Notes: a model not told the origin generated them from the sequence alone. A stretch of 64,000 nt of DNA from Symbiodinium kawagutii (GCA_009767595.1 VSDK01025504.1:81447-145446); one strand, 5' to 3'; positions 33,200 to 45,049 are shown, numbered from the stretch's first letter. A program made the numbers and translations.

Positions 33200-34480
33200 A
33201 CCTGCTCCCGAGCCTGCCAGAGGACAACAGTAGAACCGAAAACAATCAACCCATGTGTTCTGCACCCTGAATTTGGCTGAGCAAATTCCCTTCCAAGCAA
33301 GACTCACCAAAGTGAACGGCGTGGACGCTAGCATCTCGACGCTGTTTAATTTTATTGGCCAGGGGAACCAAAGTTCACGCAACCTGTCGTAGGCAAAACA
33401 AGAAAAAAACACTAATTTGAGAGCATTTCCGCCCCCAGTGCCACAGAGCTCGATGACGATTTTCACGAACTTTGTGACTTGCAGGAACACAAAATGTCAA
33501 AGTTTTGTCCCTACAAAATGTACCCTCTACAAATTGGGTGTCCAACTTTCATGCTGTTTGAACCGGGATCCTGCTGTCATGTCATTGCCTTTCAATGGAA
33601 CATAATCCAGTACATTTGTTCTTACAAAACGGGTTTGGATCATGCAATGATCAAAACATGGGTTCCTGAATGTCAATTCGTTTTCACAAATGTTCAAACC
33701 TACGAAATGGGTCTCTGATAGCTGAACATCCTCATGTTAACATAATTGCCAAATTTTGTTCCCTATAAATTGTCAGGCCCAACACCAATTGTAGACTGTA
33801 AGTTGAGCCCTATACCAGCTTTGTCGCTGACCCAGGTGAACCCCTTGTGTGAAGGAAATACCAACCAGGATGTAAATGCCGCAAAATGCTGCGGGCACAC
33901 AGGTTTGGGCACTTAGTCTGTGGTGGCGGTTGATGTGGATTTGTGGCCGTCGTTGATTACACCACTTCGTGCAGTTGTGTTTCCGGACATGATTTTTTTG
34001 ACTCACAACGGTTTTGTTTTTCACCGTGTAACCTGGGAGCAGTATGTGGCATCCCGAACAGGGTGTTTGGATCAAATTGTTATCAAAATTTTGTTGGCTG
34101 GAACAAATGACTGTCGGGTCCTTTCCAACGGCGCCAACTCACAGGATGCACGCCAACAACCATTTGTGTCCAACATCATCGCCCTTCGCAACAATTGCCC
34201 TTGGAACGGTTAAAATCACACATTACCGTGGCCAAACTGTACATGTCAAAACCCGAATTTCCCCGGCGTTGAGTGACAAATCAACACAGGCAGATTTGAC
34301 CGTCAAATGTTGCAACATTAGCATGAAATCAGCAATGTTGAAACCAGTTCAAATTGCTGCGAAACATATTTCGGCAGGGGCGGTGTCTGCAAAACAGTTC
34401 GTGTTGGAAGTTTGGGGAAACACCTGTCCACCTTTTTCGTCTGCATTATGCTCTGCGGCCCTGCGGCGGATGACGTTGCT
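33200..34480. other. Unassigned retroelement-like sequence
   Basis: Texture is like the flanking relics, with short plus-strand open pieces but no recognisable motif. The phrases CTACAAAATG and TTTTGTCCCTA recur loosely at 33500-33780. Confidence 0.3.
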
Positions 34481-34499
34481 GACATGCTTGAGTTGGTTT

Positions 34500-35561
34500 C
34501 GTCGGTCCCGTTGAAAGACTACCAGTTGTGCCAATCTTGTTTAAGGGGGAATTCGCACCGACAACCCGCCCCCGGACCGTTTTTGTATGGCAACGGGATG
34601 GTGAAATGTTTTTTTACATGATTTTTTTACACTGCGGTTTGCAATTTGTCGATTTTGTGTTGTCCATCGGAATGTTGCCGCCGACATGGAAGGAAACCTT
34701 TTTATTCTTTTTTACAATGTTGCCAAAGAAAACAGCGGGCAAATCTAGTTATCTGAACAACGACGTGTTGCAGAGCGAGGTTGTTCCAAAAGTTAGGGAC
34801 AAAAGAATCACATTGGAAATCCAACAAACAGAAAAAACAACATGGTTTCCCGCCGAACCGACGTTTGGAAAACCACTTTGTGACTGCAAAAATATTTTTC
34901 AATATTTTTGATTGTTCTTGGAAAAAATGTGAGCGCCAAGTAAACCTCAACATCAAACATGGTTACTGCATGCTATTACACAACTTTTATCGCAACCAGA
35001 CCTGCGAAACAAAACGTGATACAAGTCGGAACGGTCAATTTGCCATTAGTGCGGGCGGCGGTCAAAGTGTGTTTTCAAAAATGTAAAACCATTTATTGAC
35101 TGAACCCAGTTTCGCAAAAATGCGCAATTTGATGTCGAAATGTTGGCGACGGGTTCGACTTGGCAGATTGGCGGGAACCTTTGCGGATGATCCCTTGCTT
35201 TTTGCGGCGCAGGGCATAGTGGAATCATTTGGCGCTGGACAGCGGTTTTCTGAAATGAACCGGTTTTCCCCTAAACAAGCACATAAAAAGGAAAAAATCA
35301 AAGATTCTTTGGGCCCTGACTGCGCATGGCGTTACTGTTCACGGTGTGGATGCCGAGTGCCACCTACAGGAGCCGACAAACAACACAATGCTATTAGATC
35401 GCGGCGCTGGCATTGACAACCGTTTCAAACATTTTGATGCATAAGTTTCTTTTGCTGCTTGGTTTGTTTCAGGACATCGGACCGTTTACCTGCCCCCCAA
35501 GCAACAGCAACCAACACAACGCCACCAGCACCACCACCGCCACAACAACAACAGCAACAGC

Positions 35562-35596
<35 letters not shown>

Positions 35597-35599
35597 CGA

Positions 35600-35640
<41 letters not shown>

Positions 35641-36140
35641 GCATAAGCAACAACAACAGCAGCAACAACACCAACACCAACAACCAACAACCAACAACCA
35701 ACAACTCACAACCAAACAACCAAACAACCAAACAACAAACAACCAAACAACAAACAACAAACAACAAACAATGGATGCTACATTCACGAACATGTTCCGA
35801 AATATGCCGAAGTATTGTGTCTCCTTGGCCTGGTCGTCAGAATGGCATGACATATCGCACACTTGGAACGAGGGAGTTGGGATGTTCGTAACGCATGCAG
35901 GCGCTGACAAGCGTTGACACTTGGGCGGAAATATGGTGCAAACAGTATTGGAATTTGGCCCGCCACATTGCCTCATTATCTCCAAGTCGATGGGGGCGAC
36001 AAATTTTGAAGGCTTGGACAACCGAAAACAACCATGGACAACCAAACAAGAAACATTTGCCGATGCAAAGATTTGGGTGATTGGATGGATGTCAATGGAT
36101 GACGACGCTTGGAACATGCACAAAGATGAATTTAAATGAG
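34500..36140 (+). pseudogene. LINE-type reverse transcriptase relic 3 (F-A-D-D box kept)
   Basis: Pieces in different plus frames follow the order of a LINE reverse transcriptase: PPTWKETF and TMLPKKT (about 34680-34730), QHGFPPNRRLENHFVTAK (about 34840), GDTSRNGQFAISAGGGQS (to 35070), GTFADDPLLFAAQ (catalytic box at 35180-35191, both Asp intact), then LAWSSEWHDISHTWNEGV (about 35830), TWAEIWCKQYWNLARHIASL and, in another frame, WMSMDDDAWNMHKDEF. A (CAA)n tract interrupts it. It is more complete at its 5' end than the other two but is still frameshifted. Confidence 0.7.
35530..35772. repeat. (CAA)n / (CAG)n tract
   Basis: About 240 bp of CAA with CAG and CCAACAA variants, inside the third reverse transcriptase relic. 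The polyGln, polyCys and polyLeu frames on the two strands are artefacts. Confidence 0.9.
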
Positions 36141-36701
36141 TTTACAAAGTTTTGTTTGTTGTAAAATGAGGCCAAAACGGGCCCGCCTACTTGCTTGCAG
36201 ACCGAATTAGGAAAGCAGAGTTTCAATCCCGAGTGGGCGCAAAGCAAAGGCAAAGCGAAACAAGCGACTCCGGGCTGCCACACCATGCCGTTGCAGTTGC
36301 AATACGACCGCTTTGGTTACAATCGCTTTGTCAAACGATCTAGGATACCCCATTCTTCAGTTGTACAGGCTTGTTGATGTCGAAATTTGCGCTATACCTT
36401 TCGTTTATCTGAATGATGTTGATGCATGCCGCTCGACATGACCTCCTGCTTCAAGACATCGAGGATCCCCATGGATCCCCCGGGTCAGGCTTCTCCATGT
36501 CCGCCTTGCGCGTTGCCGTGTTTTGTTTTCGTCAGCTGTGCGGCAACTTCACATCGATCAAGGTTTGCCAAGGTGCGCGTGTGTCTACGTCCCTTGCCCG
36601 AAGTGTTAGAACAACAAAAGAACACAATTTCATACGACTTCTGCATCTGCTACTATTTGCTTAGATTTCTTGACGCATCGTTTTCAAACATGTGTCATTA
36701 C

Positions 36702-36849
36702 CATGATTTCTCGCAGTGATCCACCGGCTTGGATCAACGCTAGGCTCCGCTTTTGTGGCGGGCCCGTTCGGTGCAGCGCTGCGAACGCTTTCTGATCCAC
36801 CGTGCCCATGTAAACTTTCGAGGACGTGTCCACGAGCCGAGGCAAAGCG
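36702..36849 (-). CDS. Probable exon, unidentified gene
   Basis: Acceptor TTTCTCCAG, one base plus 49 codons, donor ATCATG|GTAATG. The peptide contains ALPRLVDTSSKVYMGTVDQK and LHRTGPPQKRSLALIQAGG. A second minus frame is also open but less protein-like. A family A element begins only 48 bp upstream of it (36897-37007). Confidence 0.45.
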
Positions 36850-36896
36850 CTGGAGAAATTCGTGACTTTGAAATGTAACAAACAGGTCATGATTTA

Positions 36897-37007
36897 GCAA
36901 TGGGTCAATATGCATCAACCAACCAATGGAGGATTCACCAACAATAATAGTGGTAAACAATGGTTAATGATAGGGGAACCAGGGGTACAGGGTTTTGACC
37001 CATAGCC
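36897..37007 (-). mobile_element. Family A element, copy 3 (minus orientation)
   Basis: Reverse-oriented copy with the ends AATGGGTCAATATG and GGTTTTGACCCATAGCC, 111 bp, flanked by ATTTA on both sides (36892-36896 and 37008-37012). The interior has the reverse complement of the CCCCTGGTTCCCC motif. Confidence 0.8.
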
Positions 37008-37136
37008 ATTTATCCATAACAAATGCAATCGTTTGAAGTCGACATCAATGATGAGTGATTAGCCTGCGGAGCAAAAGCATTCGTGTGATGTGGACCTCCG
37101 AATTGTGATGATCACAGCTCGCAACTACCAACTTTC

Positions 37137-37343
37137 TTACTGAGACTGATGTAATGTGCTCATCAACCGGTGCGTAATTGTACGCACAATTCTAAAGCCA
37201 TGCCCAAATAAGTCACTGATTCTTCGGTTGCAAGTTGCAAGGTCCGCCTTTTCTTTCGTCCTAAGGCAATGCATCGTTTTTGCGAGGTGTTCTGTACAGG
37301 CCCCGGCCACTTGTTGGGCACTATTCACACACAGCAAAATCAT
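37137..37343 (-). CDS. Minus-strand coding-like segment
   Basis: The frame includes HLAKTMHCLRTKEKADLATC and NRRISDLFGHGFRI before a possible GTGCGT donor near 37185. It could be an exon upstream of the 36.8-kb exon. Unidentified. Confidence 0.3.
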   Translation of the reverse strand: MILLCVNSAQQVAGACTEHLAKTMHCLRTKEKADLATCNRRISDLFGHGFRIVRTITHRLMSTLHQSQ

Positions 37344-37590
37344 TGCAGCAAGGACCTTGCAAACAAAGGGCTAATATTTGCTGCATAGTGGGGCTTTTTC
37401 TGATTTGGACCAGAGCGCTCGCACACATACTGGTTGAGATGAGGACTAGTTGTGGAGTTATGGGGGCTGATTGTCAATGTCTGCGGTGTACCGTGATCCC
37501 GTTGTATTCAAGTACACATAAAAGATTTGTCACGGTGTAGTCTCAAATCAACAGACATTACCTGTTCTTCTCATAAAATATATGGAGTAA

Positions 37591-37968
37591 TTACAATCAC
37601 AAAGATCAGAAGTTCTGGATTGTTTAGGTACTTGCTTTCAAGAAGCTCGCATTCTACGTTTGCAAGATCCTTTGAAATTCCACGCGGGGCCTACGGCTAA
37701 GGGCATTGACATTCCACTTTGGGAACCTTCAGGTACTTTGACCCTGGACGATGCATTACTCGAGCTGAGTAGACTGATCGGCACTACTCGCATGGTTGAA
37801 ACTGTTGCAACCATCGCCCAAATCATCAAACCTCTGTGTACAGAAATGGAGCTGATGACTATCAATAGCAACCTAGCTGTGAACCTGCACCCTCGGTCTT
37901 CAATTTTTGTATTCCTTACCATTGCTGGTTACCAATTCCCTGAAACTAGCATCAACCATGTTGATTGA
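37591..37968 (+). CDS. Plus-strand coding segment, possible terminal exon
   Basis: Open from 37591 to a TGA at 37966-37968, 125 codons. It contains LDCLGTCFQEARILRLQDP, GPTAKGIDIPLWEPSGTLTL and DDALLELSRLIGTTRMVET. The composition is strongly protein-like and helix-forming. The true 5' border is probably one of the AG sites between 37600 and 37645. No family is recognised; it is opposite in strand to its neighbours. Confidence 0.45.
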   Translation, partial: LQSQRSEVLDCLGTCFQEARILRLQDPLKFHAGPTAKGIDIPLWEPSGTLTLDDALLELSRLIGTTRMVETVATIAQIIKPLCTEMELMTINSNLAVNLHPRSSIFVFLTIAGYQFPETSINHVD

Positions 37969-38062
37969 GCAATGCTGATGGCTCCAAGTCCGAACCCCTT
38001 CAGTCCTGAGCAAAGCTGCGGCCAGAGCGATGGATACTTTCGAGAGATAACCGTGGTGTTAA

Positions 38063-38167
38063 CTGGTTGGTGGTTGAAACCCCTATGAAAAAATGTCAGT
38101 CACCAGTCAACTAACCAACCATCCGAAATATTGGGAAAAATATAACATGTTAAAAGCCAGCAACTAG
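38063..38167 (+). mobile_element. Family C element, copy 2
   Basis: Ends CTGGTTGGTGGTTGAAACC and TTAAAAGCCAGCAACTAG with interior CCCCTATGAAAAAATGTCAG and GGGAAAAATATAACATG, as in the other family C copies. Confidence 0.6.
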
Positions 38168-38837
38168 CTAAGGATGCTGATCTCTGAAGAGCAGAAGATT
38201 TGTCAACAGTGGATTAGGAACAGGAGCTTCAGCCGGCGGATGGCATCAACCGATGAAGGCACAAATTGAACGCTTGAAACCACCAATCAGGACTAAGAAA
38301 TAGGGAGGATGAGGAATCTAAAGGAATATTCCCTAAAAACAATCAACACAGAGCACAGGAAGAAGAACCATAAGAACAAGCACGCCGCACCGTTGAGACT
38401 GACATGATCCAATCAACCACAGCTCCTGTCCCCAACAACCGGTCTCCTGTGGATTTCCGAAATCATCCATGCCTGGAACATCGCCGAGGGCAAAGCTGAA
38501 ACCGATGAGGATCATCGCTCATCATGCATGAGCCATCATCACTCTTGAATGATCATCATGATTAGCAATGATTATCATTGTTGACTTTCACTATTCAAGT
38601 ATTATCAACTATCACACTCGAACATCACTAGCAATTCTCATCAACTATCGTTGTCATCCAGGGTAGCCGGGATGAGGGGCAGTGAATCACGAGCATGATG
38701 ATATGCTGTACAGTCACCCATGATACATCAGAATCAGAATTAGGGCAAGACTAAGGATGAGCCTACTGGCTGGAATGACAACAATAAAGATGACAACGAA
38801 CATGGCGAAGATGATGCCGCTGATGATGTTGACATGT

Positions 38838-38942
38838 GGCTATGGGTCGTACCCCTGGTTCCCCTATCATTAACCATTGTTTTACCACCATTATCGTTGG
38901 TGAATCCTCCATTGGTTGGTTGATTGATATTGACCCACAGCC
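38838..38942 (+). mobile_element. Family A element, copy 4
   Basis: Ends GGCTATGGGTCGTACCCC and ATATTGACCCACAGCC, 105 bp, flanked by ATGT on both sides (38834-38837 and 38943-38946). The left end has lost a few bases relative to copies 1 and 2. Confidence 0.8.
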
Positions 38943-39119
38943 ATGTATGTCGGTAAAAACCTGCAATCACAACAGCTCTCCAAGTCACAAGTCACACGAG
39001 CCCAAACTCAGCTGTTGTGATGCCCAGCTCAGGCCAGCACCTTTAAAGGGACCCTTGGCCAACAAAAGCAGAGTCTCCCGCAGGCCTTAGCTCGAAGGTC
39101 GGGTGGTGACTCAATCTGC

Positions 39120-39860
39120 AGATCGGTCACCCTTGATCCCTCAACGTGAACGATCATGGCGAATAAGGCTCGAAAATGGTTGATGACTCAAGGTGAAACA
39201 ATACTTGATGATCAATGATCCCTCAAGGTGAACGATCATGGTGAAACAATACTTGATGATCAATGATCAATGCCAACCATTGATTGGTGGTGATGATCGT
39301 TCTTTGACTGTCGAAAAGACTGCCAACAATGGCTACTGATCATTGTCAAGAATGGACCAATGGTGATTGTCAACAATTGTCAACAACTGCCAACAATGGT
39401 TGATGATCATCTATGGCGATTGCCAACAACAATTAGTGGATGAATCATTAGTGGATTCATTAACGTCAAGAATGGGCTAATGGTGATTGTCAACAATGTC
39501 AACAATAATTAGTGGATCGAGAATGTCAACAACAATTCGTGCATGGATCATTGTGAATGAAGAACCATTGACAGTGCTTAGTGATAATTGTCAACAATGA
39601 TTCATCATAACTGTCAACCATGCTTCTTCATACGGACCATCGTATCATTAATCATAGGGATCAAGCATGCTTGGTATTGGCCAATGACCGTAACGTTGGT
39701 TGATATTGGTTAATTAATGATGTTAGTGTTGGTTGATATTGGTGAATGACCTTAATGTTGGTTGATCATGCTTGACAACGGTCGATCATGGTCAATGATG
39801 GTCCAATTGAACCATCAACCGCCAAGAATAGTGATGACCAGCCATCATCTATCATAGCTA
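39120..39860. repeat. Low-complexity tract of GTCAACAATGG / TGATGATCA words
   Basis: About 740 bp built from variants of GATTGTCAACAATGG, GTTGATGATCAT and GGTGATTGTCAACAA with irregular spacing. A 36-bp phrase beginning GATCCCTCAAGGTGAACG is nearly duplicated at 39139 and 39218. Confidence 0.7.
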
Positions 39861-40048
39861 TCTGGCTGGCAACAGTCATCTACCAAGCATAGAGATCAGA
39901 ATAGCAAGTTTAGAGATTGCAAGTTGCTGGACACTTCCAACGAAACAATTGAGCTCCCAACGGATTGAATCATCATAGTCTGCGAATTGCCCACCTGTGC
40001 TCAACATTGACTTACGGTTGTCAAGCAGGAAGGGGATCGTATAGGCAG

Positions 40049-40290
40049 TGCGCAATCTGCAAAATGTCGAAATTTCTAGCATGGAATCTGAACGGATTCG
40101 TGACCAAATTTCACGACAAGTACATGCTGATTGCATGTTCCAAGTGGCTAAGGCCCGGGCCATGCAAGTACTCTTTGCCTGGAAGATGAGGATACACAGG
40201 CGGAATGACCTCAGGAGCAAGAGCACAATGTTCCCCGTTATGTTTTTGTTCATGGGAAGAACTCCACGTATACCCAGGCACTTCATGTTA
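40049..40290 (+). CDS. Probable exon, unidentified gene
   Basis: Acceptor ATAGGCAG, two bases and 80 codons to a good donor (TGTTA|GTAGGT). The peptide is basic and helical: NLQNVEISSMESERIRDQIS, RQVHADCMFQVAKARAMQVL and FAWKMRIHRRNDLRSKS. The frame stays open past the donor for 28 more codons. A competing minus-strand frame is less plausible. Confidence 0.45.
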
Positions 40291-40592
40291 GTAGGTTTAC
40301 TTAGAAAATTGGGTCAATTGATAGGTAGATGCTGGTATACATGGAGTATCTGGGCAACCTTGCGAAATCACCTGAAATAGCCTCTGAACCCCATTAGCGC
40401 TTTCAACGCTGCTCAAATAGGACAGTTCTTGATGCGGTCTGGAGCGCATTGATGAACCCAATCAATAATCAGTGAACATGGGGAGGACATGGCTTAACAG
40501 CACTGATATCTGCTACCAAGCATGATACCCTCTGACATGGATGGGCCATGAAACACACCCCAAGTTGGTTGCGGTTTCCCTGGTGAAACTGC

Positions 40593-40844
40593 GTGTATAC
40601 CATATCCATTGTGTGCACATTACGACTCGTATACAACATATTACAACATCATCTTCACCAGGACACATATCTAACACGAAGAGCCGTCACCACACAGCGA
40701 AGCCATCCCCTCGGAGTCCCAAACAATGGAGGGAAAGTGAAGACTTCGCAGGACATGGGCGTGGTTGGTGTTGAAGTAGTTGCAGGGCAAGATGCTCGCC
40801 ACCTGCAGCAGAAAAATCAAGAAAGGACTTATATAGAGGCCTAG
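40593..40844 (+). CDS. Plus-strand open segment (weak)
   Basis: Contains NNGGKVKTSQDMGVVGVEVV and AGQDARHLQQKNQERTYIE. It may be an exon on the same strand as 40049-40290. Borders are unclear. Confidence 0.2.
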   Translation: MYTISIVCTLRLVYNILQHHLHQDTYLTRRAVTTQRSHPLGVPNNGGKVKTSQDMGVVGVEVVAGQDARHLQQKNQERTYIEA

Positions 40845-41006
40845 CTGCTCCCCATGTTTCCGATGGTTGGAACACATCGAGAGATGAGAAGGTCCTGGGA
40901 GCAGAGGATTGATGAAGGAAATGTGTTCAATGAAGTAAAAGGTGCTTGGGTAATTGATGAACATGTTTCCTCAAAATGAAGAAAAGGATCCTTGTTGGAA
41001 GCTTAC

Positions 41007-41238
41007 CTCCCGTTTCGATGTTATTGACCAAACAAACCATGTGACACTGTGTTGTTCGAATGCTGCAAAAAATACCTAAACTCAACTCTAAGAGATTTCG
41101 GAACTCCAGTCCTTTCTGAGTCTTGAACAAACGAATTGCAGGGGTAAGATACATGAGGCAGTGATAGGAGTTGATAATTCTCCAATCTCCAAAATCGATC
41201 ATTCCAGCAGTGAAGCAATTTCTTTCCACGGAACTCAT
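41007..41238 (-). CDS. Probable exon, unidentified gene
   Basis: A strong donor (GGGAG|GTAAGC) closes a minus-strand frame that starts with ATG at 41238 or at the AG just inside it. It reads CFTAGMIDFGDWRIINSYHC, LMYLTPAIRLFKTQKGLEFR and LLELSLGIFCSIRTTQCH. Alternating hydrophobic and basic stretches suggest a membrane-associated or helical region, but no family is recognised. A second minus frame beginning with ATG at 41284 overlaps it. Confidence 0.45.
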
Positions 41239-41551
41239 GCACGGCCCGAATCATAAAGACAACGCTTGAAACTTGGAACTTCATCGTGGCCCTTACACTT
41301 CACTGCGCCAGATGCTGCTGGCATAGTGCAATGTCAGTGACTTCAAAATGTGTCACCGCGTAGCAGATAAAACCCTGCTCGTCTCCGGGCGTTATCTGTA
41401 TCTCACTGTCGTTACGAGGGCCCATCTGAGACAAAGACATCTGCTATGTTAGATTTTCATAGGTTATATCCAGCTTTACCGACGAGGAACAACTTCAACG
41501 CAGGAAAGAAACTCCCCTACTGAACATCCCGAACCACTGACGGAATATTTC

Positions 41552-41758
41552 TTAACTATTAAGCACCAAGTCTCCATGGGCATCTGGGCCCCCGCATGCG
41601 ATAGATAGCCCATGGGGAACTCGCTCAACGTCGTTCCCAGCCTCCACATAGGGCACATCTGTTAGTTCCCGACGCGGCTGGTTGCAGGACTGGCCTGACG
41701 GAACGGCAGGACAATGTAGCTGACCATGCTGCTTGGACGTGCACCCCACTGCTTGCAA
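41552..41758 (-). CDS. Minus-strand open segment (weak)
   Basis: Contains TSKQHGQLHCPAVPSGQSCN and ELTDVPYVEAGNDVERVP. Possibly an exon of the same gene as 41007-41238; borders are not resolved. Confidence 0.2.
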   Translation of the reverse strand: MQAVGCTSKQHGQLHCPAVPSGQSCNQPRRELTDVPYVEAGNDVERVPHGLSIACGGPDAHGDLVLNS

Positions 41759-42083
41759 CTGGTTACCTCCACCATGGTTGAAGGGGTTAGGTATGGTTAG
41801 ACAGGTTACAACCTACCTGATAGATCCTTATATCGCTATTTGCCATTGTTATTTCCTAGCTATAAGCCCAACTGCACATCCCTAAGAGCTCGTTCAGCTA
41901 CTACCAGGCCCCGCTTCGCCAAAGTTTGAGGGGCGATCACATTTAGTTACTAAGTTACACAGGGGGGAATTTCAAGCTTCAAATCTCAAGCAGGGATATC
42001 ACCAAGATCCATCCATGATTCAGCACCATTGTGAACAACCAGAATCGATGGCTAACGGTGGCTACATCCACTGGATAGCCAAT

Positions 42084-42181
42084 CTGGTTGGTGGTTTCAA
42101 CGCCTATGAAACATATTCGTCAACCAACCATTTATTAATCATTGCTAGGGAAAATCGAACATGTTTAAAACCACCAACCAG
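42084..42181 (+). mobile_element. Family C element, copy 3
   Basis: The clearest family C copy: CTGGTTGGTGGTTTCAA at the left and GTTTAAAACCACCAACCAG at the right, an inverted repeat over about 18 bp, 98 bp long. Confidence 0.7.
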
Positions 42182-42816
42182 TAGTTTTTGATCATTTTTC
42201 TCAGTTATTGTCCCTATCACTACCTCTTTTAACCAACCAACAATTCCTTCAGGTTCCGTTGTTTCACCATTGTTGTTGATTCTCCTTCCCCATTATTAAC
42301 CACCATTAAGCATTGTTATTCCCCATTCACTGGCCCTCCCAAATCCTTCAGCTTCCTTAAAGCTACCCCCACCATAACTCGTACACCGCCAAGAATTCAC
42401 CAGCTGATGGGGCCCCGTACAAATCCGCACGGACACCAAGTAAAGGACCACCACACCAGCCTCAGCGTGGCCGCGACAGTGGCGGGGGGGTTTTTATTTT
42501 AATGGAGAGATTTTCGTGTGAAAATGGCCTCTGGCGGTGGTTTTATCATTCAAGTGATGCGATTTTCGTGTGAAAATGGCCTCTTGATTACTGAAATTTG
42601 GTGATTTCTTGTGGGAATGGCCTACTGAGCCTTTTGATTACTGATATTTGATTACCAATGTTGCATCAGTTCGGTGGTTCATGGTTGATTGAGGTGATCC
42701 ATTTTGTTGGTTTTTGGTGCTTTTTTGGAAGGTAGTAGGATTCAATGAATCTGAGATTTAATGCTATTGGTTCAAACAAACTATCAGCTCCTTCCACGTC
42801 CACCATGAATCGCTGA

Positions 42817-43095
42817 TCAAAATTGCAAATGGCAGCGGTAAATGATACTTGAAGAAAAGTGACAGTGTTCATAATTCTTGGCAGTGGTCAAAACCCCTGA
42901 TGAAATCATCTGGGAAGTGCAACCACCCTCATTGCGGAGGTCGATTTCACGGAGACCCATCGATGCACCATGTGGCAATGAAAGTTGAATCAAATCATTA
43001 GAGTTTGACTGACTCCACGGTCTCGAATCGTTGGCATTCAATGGTACAACCATAGACGTTAAAACAAGTTCTGCCCTGCATGATTGATGAATCAC
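42817..43095 (-). CDS. Minus-strand coding segment, unidentified
   Basis: The frame contains ELVLTSMVVPLNANDSRPW, SNDLIQLSLPHGASMGLRE and IDLRNEGGCTSQMISSG. The composition is protein-like; exon borders lie inside. It is probably in the same gene as the 43362-43420 exon. Confidence 0.35.
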   Translation of the reverse strand: MIHQSCRAELVLTSMVVPLNANDSRPWSQSNSNDLIQLSLPHGASMGLREIDLRNEGGCTSQMISSGVLTTAKNYEHCHFSSSIIYRCHLQF

Positions 43096-43361
43096 GCTCT
43101 GAACTTACAAACATCAACCTCATCGGATTTACGTGTTGGTCTCTCAAGTCAGTTTAGGTTCCCCCCAGTCATTGTTCATTTTCCAACCATTTATAATAAA
43201 CCATCCACCATACTTGGTATATCCACTATTTCGACTCAATATTCCCCTGTAAATCACCATCATGATTAATCTCTGATCAACCATCCATTGTTCGGGGTCC
43301 CCAGTCACTGGCTCCCAGTCCTTGAGAGACCACCATGGTGGTGGACTGGGCTGCCTGAGGC

Positions 43362-43420
43362 CTGTACCACCACGCAGTACTTGATCCACGGCTGCGGGAA
43401 GTATCGCTCCAGTTGGTGCA
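43362..43420 (-). CDS. 59-nt exon with GC donor
   Basis: A clear acceptor (TGGTCCTGCTTCCAG) gives two bases then HQLERYFPQPWIKYCVVVQ up to a GC donor (GTACAG|GCCTCA). Size and border type are the same as in the DNase II-like gene. Unidentified. Confidence 0.45.
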
Positions 43421-43599
43421 CTGGAAGCAGGACCAACACGCACCTCGCATGCGTTGCACGCGTCGCATGTCGCTTCGAGATGGCAGGTGTCGAGTTATGG
43501 TTGATGAATGGTGGTTTCGACCTAGCCAGGACGTGGGACCCCCCCAGTTATGGTTGGTTTACTACTAAGTGAACAAACTGGATGGATTGGGGGTACCCT

Positions 43600-44320
43600 T
43601 ATGTTAAGAAAAACCATTTCCACAATAGATTTTGATGATCAAGAAGGGTTCGGAATGGTTAATAATCAATTATGATTCAGAGTGCTTCATTCATCAGGGG
43701 GTTACTAGTGGATATCAGTGTGGTAGCTAGTGGATATAGGTGGGTAACTAGTGGGTAACTAGTCGTTAACTCGTGGGTATTTGGCGGGTAAATAGCAAGT
43801 AGTTTCGTTGACTAAGTGTGGTTCGTCAGTGGCCGATTCATTGTCAATCAATGGTGAACTACTAGTTGATACGTGGATAATAATGCTCCATATCACAAAC
43901 TAACTAATGGTTAATACTGGCTACGGAATGGCTAAGGCCTATTATTCGCTAATTAAATGTATATAATGGTTCGTAAGGAGTAGTGGACGCACAATTTATA
44001 GTTGACTTATGGTTTTTTTTTAGTGATTAACCACTACTGGTGGCTGGTGAAACCACAAAATAAATCATAGTTCACAATAAAATGGTGAATATTGAATACC
44101 CGTGATGGCTAAAGGTTATGATTGACAAATATTAGACAATTGATAAGTAATTAAATGAAAGTGTTGACGACTGGGAATAGTCAACACCCAAAATTTGCAG
44201 ATTGGTTCATTCGGGTTCATGACCATGGTTGTGGTTTACAGTAGGGGAGAATCTGACTGCCCGAGGATGCACGATGCCAGCTTCAAAAAAACATTTAGGG
44301 TGGTTTCATGATACCTTTTA
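43600..44320. repeat. Low-complexity ACTAGTGGGTA / GGTTAATA tract
   Basis: Loose repeats of ACTAGTGGATA and GTGGGTAACTAG at 43690-43800, then AT-rich sequence with TGGTTAATA words. No frame is supported. Confidence 0.55.
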
Positions 44321-45049
44321 CTCCACATGTTCAGCAACAGGGACGGATACACAGGAGACAACCTTTTGTACAAAAGGCCACGGGGGGAAGAACACAAAAC
44401 AACGGTAGGTTGTTCAGGTGATATGCATGTGTGGTGGTATCCTGATAATCCTCATTCCTACACACGATCAAAAAGATATACTGATGTACTATACTCGTGG
44501 TTTGAAGTCAGCTTCTGTGCGGTCGTACCTTGGCTGTATCCCATACAGTACATGACCAAGCGAGTCTTGGGGGGATGTTTATCTACTCAATTATTGGGTC
44601 GGTTGATATCAACCCATAACCACAAGGGTATAGGTAGGAAGCTACCTCTGGCTATTCACAGATTTGGATGGTCAATGTTGGCCCGTCACCATTTAACCTT
44701 GCATTTACGCAGGGAAAACAAGACTATCCACTGTGGATTAGCCACAAGGGTAATCAATGCCAAGAAGTTGCAAAAAGTGCAGGGTGAGAAAGGACAAAAT
44801 GCAGTAGATGCATGATAGAATTACGTGAACACATCGCGAATAAATGGTATAAACAAATATGGTCAGATGCTTTTTAAAGATATGATATGAGTACTTGGCA
44901 TGCATTCCCACTCAGTAACTTGGAACTAACCATGGCCGTCCATGGCCATAGAGGTTAAAGGCTACCTTATAGCCCCAGCTGCCAAGTGATGGGGTCCAAG
45001 CTCCTCGTTAACCAACGGGTTGGTCCACGAAAATGGTTCCACCCCACAC

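Noticed and set aside
35425..36123. 232-codon Cys-rich minus-strand frame and a polyGln plus-strand frame
   Set aside because: Both are readings of the (CAA)n tract inside a reverse transcriptase relic.
44327..44815. 162-codon plus-strand frame starting with ATG
   Set aside because: Part of it includes a family A-like end (GGTTGATATCAACCCATAACC region) and the rest shows no domain or splice support; probably fortuitous.
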